Assembly (NCBI GenBank): GCA_026129525.1
Contig: JAHCHW010000006.1
Span: 1 to 64,000 of the forward strand
DNA: 64,000 nt
Source: Chitinophagales bacterium
GTDB taxonomy: Bacteria; Bacteroidota; Bacteroidia; Chitinophagales; LD1
Reading direction: 5' to 3'
Below are positions 42,101 to 50,552 of the stretch, piece after piece (within the stretch, counting starts at the first letter, position 1; every line of letters starts with the position of its first letter). The translations under genes were made by a program, and so were the position numbers. The notes beneath the pieces are model-generated. The model ran no database searches. It was not told the DNA's origin and saw only the letters and a program-made list of their open reading frames with translations.

Positions 42101-44026
42101 ACAGTTACTGTAGGCGCACAGGGAACTTACAATGTTATAGTTGACAACGGAACCTGTTTATTAGTTTCCAATACTATTACTTTAGACTTTCACCCCGGCA
42201 GCACCCCGGCTTTATTCGATTCTACACTTTGCGAAGGCGGTGTGGTAATGCTCACAGTTGAGCAAGGATCCTTCGATATTCTTTGGAGCAATGGTTCAAC
42301 AGCCGATACTATTTATGTAACCACTTCAGGCAATTACTCATACACCGGTGCATCGCAGTACGAGTGTCCATTGGCGTCAGATACTGCTACCATTACTTTT
42401 GTAGCTCCTCCTGCCGTTACGGTTACGGCTTCGCCCGATACAATTTGCGTTGGCGGTTCGAGTACGTTAACTGCCAATGCTGCCGGAAACAACCTTACCT
42501 ATGTTTGGTCGAATCAGTTGGGAACTACCCAAACGGTTACTGTTTCGCAAACCGGAACTTACAGTGTTACAGTGAGCGATGGATCTTGTTCAAACACCGG
42601 TTCTGTTACGGTTTATCAGCACATACCGCTTCAGGTAACAGTTAGTAATGATACTACTGTTTGCCCGGGTAGCAGTGTGGTTGTAAGTGTTAACGGTGGA
42701 CCTTTTGCTACTTACAACTGGAGTAACGGAGCAGCAACTTCAACCATTACGGTAAGCACAGCCGGTGATTACTGGGTGACAGTGAATGATGGTAATTGTA
42801 GTTATGTGTCCGATACATTTAACTTATCGAATTACCCGACAACCACTCCACAGGCATTCAGCGATACAAACGTATGTGCCGGACAACCCGTAGTCCTTAC
42901 AGGTGACCCCGATTATTCTAACATTGTTTGGAGCAACACCATGACCGGTGTAAGCATTACCGTAACAACTGCCGGAACGTATTCTTATACAGCTACAGGA
43001 GGCAACGGATGTCAGGTTACTTCAACTTCAGTAACTGTAACACATCGCCCGTACCCTAATCCGAATATTACAGCTACTCCACCTGCCATTTGTGTTGGAC
43101 AAGGTTCAACTACGTTGAATGCGGGAAGCGAAGCGGGTGTTAGTTATGTATGGCAACAGGGTGGAGCCACTACACCTACCATTCAGGTAACGCAGCCAGG
43201 CACTTACATTGTGCAGGCTGATAACAACGGCTGTGTGCGTCTTGACACCCTAACCGTTGATGCCGCTCAAACTCCGGTACTGAACCTGGAACCATTCACC
43301 TCAAGTTGCTGTGCTGCAGTAACGCTTGACCCTGCACCCGGACAGAACTACACGTATGTATGGAGCGACAGTTCAACCGGTTCTACTTTAACGATTACTA
43401 CTACCGATAACGCTACCGCTACCTATTCAGTAACTGCTACCAACAGCGCAGGATGTACTTCCACTGCTTCCGCTACGGTGATTATTAACTGTATTAACGC
43501 AGTAGCTACCGCAGTGCCTGATACAGTAATGTTTGGCGATTCATCGCAATTGAATGTGGTAACCGATTACACTACAGAGTTTACTTATGTCTGGACACCT
43601 TCTGTAAGTTTAACCAATGCTAACTCCCAGAACCCTGTCGCTTCTCCGTTAGAAGAAACTACTTATACTGTAATAGTAACCGACCCTGAGTATGGCTGTG
43701 TTGATACTGCTACAGTAACGGTGTTTGTATTGTATGGCGATAAAATCGCCATGCCGAATGCCTTTACACCTAACGGTGATGGTAAAAACGATGTGTTCTA
43801 TCCCGTATTATTGGGCGATTACCAACAGGTTATTGAGTTTAGAATTTACAACCGTTGGGGCGCATTGGTGCATGGTTCTACCGACCCATGGAATGGCGAT
43901 TTTAGCGGTAAAGGACAACCTGCCGGAACCTATGTTTACTACATAGTAGTTAGAGTACCCGACCCTCAAAATCAAGGAAGTACGAAAGATATTAAACTCA
44001 ACGGTTCGTTTACGCTGTTGCGATAA
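39101..44026 (+). CDS. Giant choice-of-anchor L / Ig-repeat surface protein with gliding-motility T9SS domain
   Basis: A 1641-residue exported protein with a signal peptide (KKVLCSVFALTTLFAVKLQAQ). Residues 25-270 are a choice-of-anchor L domain (LTFRYVFASEEYPEYV, FNDIFAFLISGP). A Calx-beta-like module (YTVSGTATNGVDYSPLSGTAY, EGTETVTITI) follows. About 15 Ig-like domains of about 70 residues come next, with NDTTVCPGSS...YxWSNG cores. Eleven or twelve of these form a three-type higher-order repeat. The C-terminus (MPNAFTPNGDGKNDVFYPV to GSFTLLR) is a CHU_C/type B T9SS signal. It is probably an adhesin; a strong terminator follows. Confidence 0.93.
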   Translation: MTKKVLCSVFALTTLFAVKLQAQIAITQTNNATTLAQSLVGTGITISGATTTGTATQFGTFTNGNSVNLGFNSGVVLTSGNVADIPQNGTALASVDNPSAGDADLNAISTGATQDAAVLQFNIVPQGNTLTFRYVFASEEYPEYVCSSFNDIFAFLISGPNPGGGNYNKSNIALIPNTGLSVAINTVNPGVVGANGTASQCQSLAYSQYYLDNQNGVGIVYDGKTVVLNATISVVPCSTYTLKMAIADVFDGVLDSGVFIEAQSFTSQSSTLTAAIDAGFTSTFEGCVGGVFTITVPTLATTSTAINYTVSGTATNGVDYSPLSGTAYVNPGTSTALVYVNPLTDNLAEGTETVTITINDPCTGLPIASATINIEDKPIDTAYASAYDVCVGGQVQLTATGGGTYSWTPTTGLSDPNIASPVATVTGNITYTAQITFGSCVSQKSVTLNASSITVDVLTADGIICPGDLDSLYADTDGGIQPVSYQWSPAGMVTDPNAQLTFTSPMNTTTYTVVVTDAIGCTATDSYTISVSNTIFETLGGNVNVCPEDAPYILSVPGGPYDSYIWSTGDTTATITVSTTGSYSATMTLGFCTITTDTATITMLVPVNPTLADAFFCSGSQATLQANQGLTNIVWNTNETTQNISVTSPGEYYYTADDANGCAVYSDTATVTEIQSPVVNATASPDTICPGSSSVLNSGAQTGFSVNWSTNENTSSITVTSGGTYYVTVSDAVCSSYDTVTVYEYANPQPLIGADTTVCNGEAATFTLLNGPFVSYTWSEGSTGVTSITVSTAGSYNLTVNDGICNWTSNSVSLNNFPTPVPTLADTGACVGETVTLSAENGLLNIEWNTQEATQTITVTQNGTFYYTAVDANGCPVASDTIDVTFQVPPTVNATASPDTICPGATTTLSANATGNNLTYLWTPTGGTGATETVSQPGTYIVEVNDFFCPAFDTVEVYQYQFPEPNIGYDQTICLGDSITLSPTDGPYLSYDWSNGDSTETVTVGAQGTYNVIVDNGTCLLVSNTITLDFHPGSTPALFDSTLCEGGVVMLTVEQGSFDILWSNGSTADTIYVTTSGNYSYTGASQYECPLASDTATITFVAPPAVTVTASPDTICVGGSSTLTANAAGNNLTYVWSNQLGTTQTVTVSQTGTYSVTVSDGSCSNTGSVTVYQHIPLQVTVSNDTTVCPGSSVVVSVNGGPFATYNWSNGAATSTITVSTAGDYWVTVNDGNCSYVSDTFNLSNYPTTTPQAFSDTNVCAGQPVVLTGDPDYSNIVWSNTMTGVSITVTTAGTYSYTATGGNGCQVTSTSVTVTHRPYPNPNITATPPAICVGQGSTTLNAGSEAGVSYVWQQGGATTPTIQVTQPGTYIVQADNNGCVRLDTLTVDAAQTPVLNLEPFTSSCCAAVTLDPAPGQNYTYVWSDSSTGSTLTITTTDNATATYSVTATNSAGCTSTASATVIINCINAVATAVPDTVMFGDSSQLNVVTDYTTEFTYVWTPSVSLTNANSQNPVASPLEETTYTVIVTDPEYGCVDTATVTVFVLYGDKIAMPNAFTPNGDGKNDVFYPVLLGDYQQVIEFRIYNRWGALVHGSTDPWNGDFSGKGQPAGTYVYYIVVRVPDPQNQGSTKDIKLNGSFTLLR

Positions 44027-44050
44027 ACAGCTTCTTTGGAAAATTAAAAA

Positions 44051-44077
44051 GCCGGCTCGTATGAGCCGGCTTTTTTT
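44051..44077 (+). terminator. Strong intrinsic terminator after the 1641-aa protein gene
   Basis: A perfect 8-bp GC-rich stem (GCCGGCTC / GAGCCGGC) with loop GTAT is preceded by an A-run and followed by a run of seven T, 24 bp after the stop codon. The A-run makes it potentially bidirectional. Confidence 0.93.
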
Positions 44078-44409
44078 AACGATGCTGTTTTCACGTAGCT
44101 GTTTTGTAAGAACTCTTTGTATTCAATTAATTTTCTCTCAAAACTATACTTCGTCCGTCTCCGCGATAGGATTCAGGGAGTTTTGTTGCCATGATGATGG
44201 TTTGAATTTTTAGCCTACACAATGTTGTAATTCAGAAGGCACCACTTCTTTTTTAAACATTGCTAATTGTAAACTTCATCATTAAGCGAACTCTTGACGG
44301 GGATGAATTGATCAGTAATGCTAAATGCTACTTTTAGTTTCGGATAGAACAAAAGTTTTGTAACACAATTCCTTTATTGTTGTGCAATTCAAATGTTCAA
44401 TTTGAGTTG
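44078..44409. other. Intergenic region without a clear gene; possible decayed coding remnant
   Basis: No complete gene is seen. On the minus strand a short frame from about 44192 reads MATKLPESYRGDGRSIVL and stops. A second frame at about 44139-44080 reads ERKLIEYKEFLQNSYVKTA, also open only briefly. Their protein-like composition suggests the 3' remnant of a frameshifted gene, but no family can be named. ACAAAAGTTTTGT near 44349 is a small palindrome. Confidence 0.3.
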
Positions 44410-47400
44410 CTATTTCAACAACGTTAAACTTCCCTTAAAAATTTTCTCTGCGTGGTTGTCAACAAACACCGCAAAAATGGTGTACACGAACACCTGCGGC
44501 TCTAAGGGTTTGTCCTTATAAGTGCCGTTCCACTTAAAGTTTATGTCGTTGGTTTCAAACACTTTTTCGCCTGTGCGGTTAAAAATTTGCACTTCCACAA
44601 ATTTTAATGCAGTAAGGTTGCCGTAAATCTGAAAGTAATCGTTGTTGCCATCGTTGTTGGGGGTAAATACATTGGGTATAAAAATATCGTAGTTGGGAAT
44701 AACCGTTAGCGGAACGTTGGTAATACCCGTGCAGGTGTTTCCGTTAATATCTACACTGGCGGTTACATAGTAAGTAATGGAATGGTTGATAGCCACCTGC
44801 GGGTTGGCACAATCGCTGCAACTTAAACCTGTGGTAGGATTCCACACATAGTTTGCGCTGCCGTAATTCGATGAAGCGTTCAGTTGAATGCTCGCACCTA
44901 AATCCATTTCGGCTGGGTTGGGGGTAATGGTTACCAGCACTTCATCGGGTTCTGTAATAACAAGCGAGCCGTTATCGGTGCAGCCGTTGGCATCGGTAAC
45001 CGTGTAGTTGTAATTACCCGCAGTTAAAGAGTTGAATGCCCCGCTGTTATTGGAAGAACTATTTAATGAGAAAGAATAAGCCGGTGTTCCGCCTGTGGCA
45101 GTTATGCTTACGCTGCCATCGCCTGCGCCAAAGCAACTGATGTTTTGTGCAACAAATGTTGATTGAAGCAGTGCCGGTTCATTTACCAACGCATTTGCCG
45201 ATGCACTGCAACCAAAGTTATCGGTAACCGAAACAGTGTAATTGCCTGCACTCAAATTCGGGAAGCTACCCGATGTGTTGTTGGCTATGGTGTTTCCGTT
45301 CAGTAACAAATTATAGTTATACGGATTTACGCCTGCACTTGCCGATGCGGTTACACTTCCGTTGTTGCCGCCAAAGCACAATACATTGCTTGCCGTAGCC
45401 GAAACAGAAACCTGAATAACTGTTAGCACGGTAGTAACCACACTATCGCAGCCATATTGATTTTGCAATGTTACCGGATAAGAACCCGAAGCGGTAACGG
45501 TATTTCCGTTTGGCAAAGCGAATGTGCTGCCGTTGCAAGTGGTGTCGTACACCGTGGTGTTATCAATGGGTCGCAAAGTGAGCTGAACTGTTACTATGCT
45601 GTCGCAGCCGTATTGGTTTTGCAATACTACGGTGTAAGCACCCGCAGCAGTTACCGATGAGCCATCGGGCAAAGTGTAGCTGCTGCCGGTGCAAATAGTA
45701 TCGTAGAGCGAGGAAGAAGAAAGCGGATGCACGGTGAGTTCCGTTATCACTACACTATCGCAGCCCTGTGTAGTAACAAGTGTATCGGTGTAAATGCCTT
45801 GAGTGTTTACAATATTTCCTGAAGGAAGTGTGTATGTTTCATTAGCACAAATGGTATCGTACACATTGGTAACAGGTGTTGGATGTACCGTCAGGTTGGT
45901 AGTAATAATACTGTCGCAGTTAAGCGGAACGGTATGTAGCGTGTCAATGTAAGTTCCGGCAGCGGTTACTACCGCACCACCCGGCAAAGTGTACGAACTG
46001 CCGTAGCAAATGGCGGTGTTTACCGTGGTTTGATACACGATGTGGCATTCGCAGCCGTTGTAAGCCGCATTCTGAAAATCGAAAGCGGTGCCGGTGCTGT
46101 TGAGCGGAGTAGTATAACCGCCCGCTCCCTGCACCACTCCGTTCGCATTTACTACCGGTGTTGCGGTGCCCAGCAATCCATCGGCATCCTGCAACGAAGG
46201 CACATAACCCGCTTCAATCACATCAAAACATCCTTCGCCATCGCTGTCCAACGAAAGAAAATCGAAAGCGCCTGCGCCATCGGTGTTCTTTACCGTGTAA
46301 GTAATGTTGGCATTAATGTTATCGGTTGTTTCAATGGCATTATACAAACCGTTTTGCCCGAAAGCCGAATTAGGTCCGTCAATTCTTCCATCGTTATCGG
46401 CATCGGGCATACCGTGTCCGGCTTCTACCAAATCGTAAATGCCATCGTTATCCGAATCCAAATCGAGCGAGTTGGGAATGCCGTCACCATCATCATCGGC
46501 ATAGCACATTACATCATAAAAAGCCACATCGTCAATAAAATTTCCGGCTGCGGGGCTGCCGCTGGCAGTAGATATTGCCTGAAACTCGAAGCGCGTAATG
46601 GTTTGCCCTGCAGGAACAATATAGCTGCCCGTAAACAAATTCCAGGCAGTGTTGCCCGATGAAAACTGTCCTTGTTGTTGCGTGTTGCCCGGTGCGCCAA
46701 TACGCAACTGCATTACATCCACTCCGGCTCTTCCGCGATGTGCAAAATACCAAACCAAAATACTGCTGGGCGTGGTAGCTACATCCTGGTACAACGCACT
46801 CATTTGTGTGTAGTTTATTTCGGCATGTTGGTTACCTGCATAAGCAGGCACTCCGTTAAAACCGTTCGCCCAAATTTCGATGGTGGTATCGGTAGAAGTG
46901 GTGAGCCATCCCGGAACATTCGATTGGGTAAAGTAGCCCACGTTGGTGCCGGCAATTACCGGTTGCTCGAAACTTCCGTTTACAATTAAATTCTGCAACA
47001 TGCCGTTGCCGCATTCCACCACATCTGAAATTCCGTCATTATCATCATCAATATCGTATTCATCGGTAATGCCATCGCCATCCGAATCGGGAAAACAATT
47101 CAGTACCTGCACATTTACGGTATCGGCATTGCTGGCGCAACCAAGTACCGAAGCCGTTACAATATAATCGCCCGAATTGTTCAACGAAGCGCTGGCGATA
47201 AAAGGATTTTGCAGGTTAGAAGAAAAACCCGCAGGACCTGTCCATGAATAATTCGCCAATGGAATAGAGTCGGCATTAAACTGAATGGCTGAGCCGGCAC
47301 ACACATTGGGTGCGCTGGCAACCGCATTAATTTCAAACTTGGCAAAGTTGCTGAAGTAGCCGAAGCGCGTACCACTCGAAGAGCCACCGTGAATCATGCC

Positions 47401-48669
47401 TAAATGAAACAGCGAGGAAGAGTTGCTCACCACAATAGCGGTGTTTTGCGGATACTGCGCGGCAGGCAGTGTAACCTGTGCGCTTAACCATTGCCCGCCT
47501 GTGCCGGGCACGGCTGCAAACATGCCGGCAGTTATCACTCCCGCATTTCCGTTTACCGTAAAATTTCCCTGCCCGCCATTTTGCACCATTACGTTAATGA
47601 ACAAACTTTCGGTAGTAGAGCGAGTAATAGAAACCGAAAAACTGCCGGTGCAAATAATGGGTGGAATCAAATCTAAACCCACCTCACAACCAAAACCGCT
47701 CATTTGCCACACATAAGCCGGAGCCGATGTTTGAATGTAAGCCGAAGCGCCTGCAATAGCCACCTGATACGTTTGCCCGGCATTGATAGTGGTAAGCGCT
47801 GCACCGTTTTTAGAAATGGTGGTGTTGTTTTGCGTAGCGGTAATAAACAACTGGTCGCCCGGAGCGTTCAAAAATCCGTTCATAGCCACATACTCGGTTC
47901 CGAGCAAATTCACCGGCACAATTTGGTCGCCACCCAAATCGGCACAGCCACCAAAAGGGGCGCCATTCAGCAAATCATCTTTTACGGTAATAGCAATTGG
48001 TTTATCGCTGGTTACCCGCGAACCCTGCAAATGCTGCGCTGCCGCAAAACTTGCTGCAGTAGCTGAATACGTTTGCCCTTCGTTGAGCACAATATTAAAA
48101 GGCACTCCCGCAGCATGACCCACAATGGCATTGGAAGGAATAATAGTAACGGTGGTGTTGTTTTGGGTAGCTATAATATCAAACGAAGAATAAGGAACAG
48201 GCGAATAACCGTTGTTGTTGTTCAGATAATTCTGCGAAGGAATCCAGAAATCGGTGCCGAGCGCATTGCCACCTTTCAATACAAATATTTCGGGATTACA
48301 CTGGCATTGGCTGCTCACCACTTCGTAGTAAACGGTAATGGAGGAAGTAGATTGAATTTTCAATCCGTAATTCAAGGTAGCGTTCGGTGGTTTGTTTTCA
48401 ATCAGGTCAATCCAGTTGGTAAGGTCAACCGTTTGTGTGTTGTTAGCGGGAATGTTTACCACTTGTGCAGGCATTCCTCCACCGGCAGGTTGCGAAATGG
48501 TAACACTTGCCGCCTGCGAATAAGTAGTTATCCGCAACACTATCGGCCGGTCAAAATTTTGTGTATGGATAGAAACCTCAGGCGCAGCAAACCAAAACAC
48601 GGTATCGGTTTGTGCCTGCACAAAAACGGAGCTGATGAGTAATGCAAAAAGTAAATGCAACTGCTTCAT
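44410..48669 (-). CDS. Giant IgGFc-binding-like surface protein with calcium-binding and SprB-like repeats and T9SS domain
   Basis: A 1419-residue exported protein with signal peptide MKQLHLLFALLISSVFVQAQ. Residues about 130-440 resemble an IgGFc-binding N-terminal domain (GTDFWIPSQNY, YSSFDIIATQNNTTVTI, GDQLFITATQNNTTI). Then come an Ig-like domain, acidic thrombospondin type 3-like segments (DSDGDGITDEYDIDDDNDG), a carbohydrate-binding-like jelly roll (LIVNGSFEQPVIAGT), four repeats of about 57 residues (YDTICTGSSYTLPDGSSVT...CDSIVTVQLTV), and two SprB-like repeats (VLCFGGNNGSVTASASAG, NISCFGAGDGSVSITATGG). The C-terminus (IFIPNVFTPNNDGNNDYF to GSLTLLK) is a CHU_C T9SS domain. Adhesion or gliding is a likely role. 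It lies 65 bp downstream of uvrC. Confidence 0.9.
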   Translation of the reverse strand: MKQLHLLFALLISSVFVQAQTDTVFWFAAPEVSIHTQNFDRPIVLRITTYSQAASVTISQPAGGGMPAQVVNIPANNTQTVDLTNWIDLIENKPPNATLNYGLKIQSTSSITVYYEVVSSQCQCNPEIFVLKGGNALGTDFWIPSQNYLNNNNGYSPVPYSSFDIIATQNNTTVTIIPSNAIVGHAAGVPFNIVLNEGQTYSATAASFAAAQHLQGSRVTSDKPIAITVKDDLLNGAPFGGCADLGGDQIVPVNLLGTEYVAMNGFLNAPGDQLFITATQNNTTISKNGAALTTINAGQTYQVAIAGASAYIQTSAPAYVWQMSGFGCEVGLDLIPPIICTGSFSVSITRSTTESLFINVMVQNGGQGNFTVNGNAGVITAGMFAAVPGTGGQWLSAQVTLPAAQYPQNTAIVVSNSSSLFHLGMIHGGSSSGTRFGYFSNFAKFEINAVASAPNVCAGSAIQFNADSIPLANYSWTGPAGFSSNLQNPFIASASLNNSGDYIVTASVLGCASNADTVNVQVLNCFPDSDGDGITDEYDIDDDNDGISDVVECGNGMLQNLIVNGSFEQPVIAGTNVGYFTQSNVPGWLTTSTDTTIEIWANGFNGVPAYAGNQHAEINYTQMSALYQDVATTPSSILVWYFAHRGRAGVDVMQLRIGAPGNTQQQGQFSSGNTAWNLFTGSYIVPAGQTITRFEFQAISTASGSPAAGNFIDDVAFYDVMCYADDDGDGIPNSLDLDSDNDGIYDLVEAGHGMPDADNDGRIDGPNSAFGQNGLYNAIETTDNINANITYTVKNTDGAGAFDFLSLDSDGEGCFDVIEAGYVPSLQDADGLLGTATPVVNANGVVQGAGGYTTPLNSTGTAFDFQNAAYNGCECHIVYQTTVNTAICYGSSYTLPGGAVVTAAGTYIDTLHTVPLNCDSIITTNLTVHPTPVTNVYDTICANETYTLPSGNIVNTQGIYTDTLVTTQGCDSVVITELTVHPLSSSSLYDTICTGSSYTLPDGSSVTAAGAYTVVLQNQYGCDSIVTVQLTLRPIDNTTVYDTTCNGSTFALPNGNTVTASGSYPVTLQNQYGCDSVVTTVLTVIQVSVSATASNVLCFGGNNGSVTASASAGVNPYNYNLLLNGNTIANNTSGSFPNLSAGNYTVSVTDNFGCSASANALVNEPALLQSTFVAQNISCFGAGDGSVSITATGGTPAYSFSLNSSSNNSGAFNSLTAGNYNYTVTDANGCTDNGSLVITEPDEVLVTITPNPAEMDLGASIQLNASSNYGSANYVWNPTTGLSCSDCANPQVAINHSITYYVTASVDINGNTCTGITNVPLTVIPNYDIFIPNVFTPNNDGNNDYFQIYGNLTALKFVEVQIFNRTGEKVFETNDINFKWNGTYKDKPLEPQVFVYTIFAVFVDNHAEKIFKGSLTLLK

Positions 48670-48734
48670 GTAACGATTACCGCCCGAAGATAAAAGATTG
48701 AAGAAAGGGGTTGCATGTGCATTCTTGGAAGATT

Positions 48735-50543
48735 CTATTCAACTGCTTTTCCTATTCCTCCCTCCGTTAAAATCATTGCACGCTTTTCGCCCAATAACTC
48801 TTTGAGTTCTTCAAACGGAACCTCTTTTAGTTTTTTTACACTCTTGTATTTCTTGAGCAGCAGTTCAAACGTTTTTTCCCCAATGCCCTTTATGGAAGTG
48901 AGTTCAGATGTGAGCGATGCTTTGCTTCTGCGTTTGCGGTGGTGGGTAATGCCAAAGCGGTGGGCTTCATCGCGCATGCGTTGTATGAGCTTGAGCGATT
49001 CTGATTTTTTGTTGATATACAGCGGCAGCGAATCTTCGGGGAAATAAATTTCTTCCAGCCGTTTAGCAATGCCTACAATGGGAATTTTGCCGTACAAATC
49101 GAGTTTCTTTAAACTTTCAATGGCGCTGCTCAGTTGCCCTTTGCCGCCATCCACAATAATGAGTTGCGGCAGTGGAGCGTCTTCGTCCAACATGCGCTTG
49201 TATCTTCGGTAAATGACTTCTTGCATTGATGCAAAATCATCGGGGCCTTCCACGGTTTTTATGTGAAAGATGCGGTAATCTTTTTTCGATGGCTTTGCCT
49301 CTTTAAACACCACACAGGCGCTAACGGGGTTAGTGCCCTGTATGTTCGAGTTATCGAAACACTCAATGTGGCGCGGCAGTTCTTTCAGGCGCAGGTCTTC
49401 TTTCAGCGTTTTCATAATGCGGAAAGAAGGCTTCTTTTCTTCGGGAGTCAGGTTTTGGCGGATGCGCTCTTCGCGGATGTAAAGCGCGTTCTTCGTGGCA
49501 AGATCAAGTAATTTTTTCTTATCGCCTATTTGCGGCACGGTTACTTTCACTTTATCGAACGGAATTTCCATTTCAAAAGGAAGAAAAATTTCTGCGGGCA
49601 GGTGTTCTTCGCCCAGCGAATGCTCGGTAACGGCACGCAGCATTATCTCTTCTTTGGTTTCCTCCAATACTTTTTTGGTTTCAAGTGCGCGGGTTTTTAC
49701 CACTGTGCCATTTACAATTTTCAGGTAATTGATAAAAGCAGCCGTGTCGGTTTCGGTGTAGCCGTACACATCAATATCGGTAAGTTTGGGGTTTACAATG
49801 GTTGATTTGCTTTCGTAGTTACTGAGCAACTCAATTTTTTGGCGAAACTCTTCGGCTTTTTCAAACTCCATGTTAGCGGCATATTCATTCATTTTCCCTT
49901 TCAGAAAATTTTTCACCGAGCCGAAATTGCTTTTCAGTATGTCGCGTATTTGCTGAATATTGTTGTTGTAGTCTTCCGCACTTTGCAGTGCTTCGCAGGG
50001 CCCCAAACAGTTTTTGATGTGGTATTCCAAACACACCTTAAATTTTTTTGCCTGAATATTTTGCTGCGAAAGATGCAGGGTGCAGGTGCGCAGCGGAAAA
50101 ATGTTCTTCAGTAAATCGAGTACAATTTTGGCATTGTACACCGAGGTGTAGGGGCCTAGATATTCCGAGCCATCGCGGATAATTTTGCGCGTAAAAAACA
50201 CGCGGGGGAAAGGTTCTTTTTTAATGCAGATGAAGGGATATGTTTTGTCGTCCTTCAACATCACATTGTAGCGGGGTTGATACTTTTTTATGAGCGAGTT
50301 TTCGAGCAGGAATGCATCCTGCTCGGTATCTACCACTACAAATTCGATGTTGCGGATTTGATGAACCAATCGCTTTACTTTATACGAGTGGTCGTTCTTA
50401 ACCACAAAGTACGATGACACACGTTTGCGAAGGTCTTTGGCTTTGCCTATGTAAATTATCTCACCTGCTTCGTTCAGGTACTTGTATATGCCCGGCTGTG
50501 AGGGAAGATGTTCGCGGTATGCTTTAAACTCATCCGAAGTCAT
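48735..50543 (-). CDS. uvrC: Excinuclease ABC subunit C
   Basis: A 602-residue nucleotide-excision-repair nuclease that makes both incisions with UvrAB. It has an N-terminal GIY-YIG domain (PGIYKYLNEAGEIIYIGKAKDLRKRV), a UvrB-binding segment (NMEFEKAEEFRQKIELLSNY), an RNase H-like C-terminal nuclease (IECFDNSNIQGTNPV, IIVDGGKGQLSSA) and a terminal helix-hairpin-helix pair (LTSIKGIGEKTFELLLKKY). The ATG at 50543 is 9 bp after the penicillin-binding protein gene, so the two are probably co-transcribed. Confidence 0.98.
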   Translation of the reverse strand: MTSDEFKAYREHLPSQPGIYKYLNEAGEIIYIGKAKDLRKRVSSYFVVKNDHSYKVKRLVHQIRNIEFVVVDTEQDAFLLENSLIKKYQPRYNVMLKDDKTYPFICIKKEPFPRVFFTRKIIRDGSEYLGPYTSVYNAKIVLDLLKNIFPLRTCTLHLSQQNIQAKKFKVCLEYHIKNCLGPCEALQSAEDYNNNIQQIRDILKSNFGSVKNFLKGKMNEYAANMEFEKAEEFRQKIELLSNYESKSTIVNPKLTDIDVYGYTETDTAAFINYLKIVNGTVVKTRALETKKVLEETKEEIMLRAVTEHSLGEEHLPAEIFLPFEMEIPFDKVKVTVPQIGDKKKLLDLATKNALYIREERIRQNLTPEEKKPSFRIMKTLKEDLRLKELPRHIECFDNSNIQGTNPVSACVVFKEAKPSKKDYRIFHIKTVEGPDDFASMQEVIYRRYKRMLDEDAPLPQLIIVDGGKGQLSSAIESLKKLDLYGKIPIVGIAKRLEEIYFPEDSLPLYINKKSESLKLIQRMRDEAHRFGITHHRKRRSKASLTSELTSIKGIGEKTFELLLKKYKSVKKLKEVPFEELKELLGEKRAMILTEGGIGKAVE

Positions 50544-50552
50544 AGAGCAAAA

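Noticed and set aside
46030..46662. 210-aa plus-strand open frame inside the 1419-aa surface protein
   Set aside because: Antisense shadow caused by biased codon use; cysteine-, arginine- and isoleucine-rich composition without domains.
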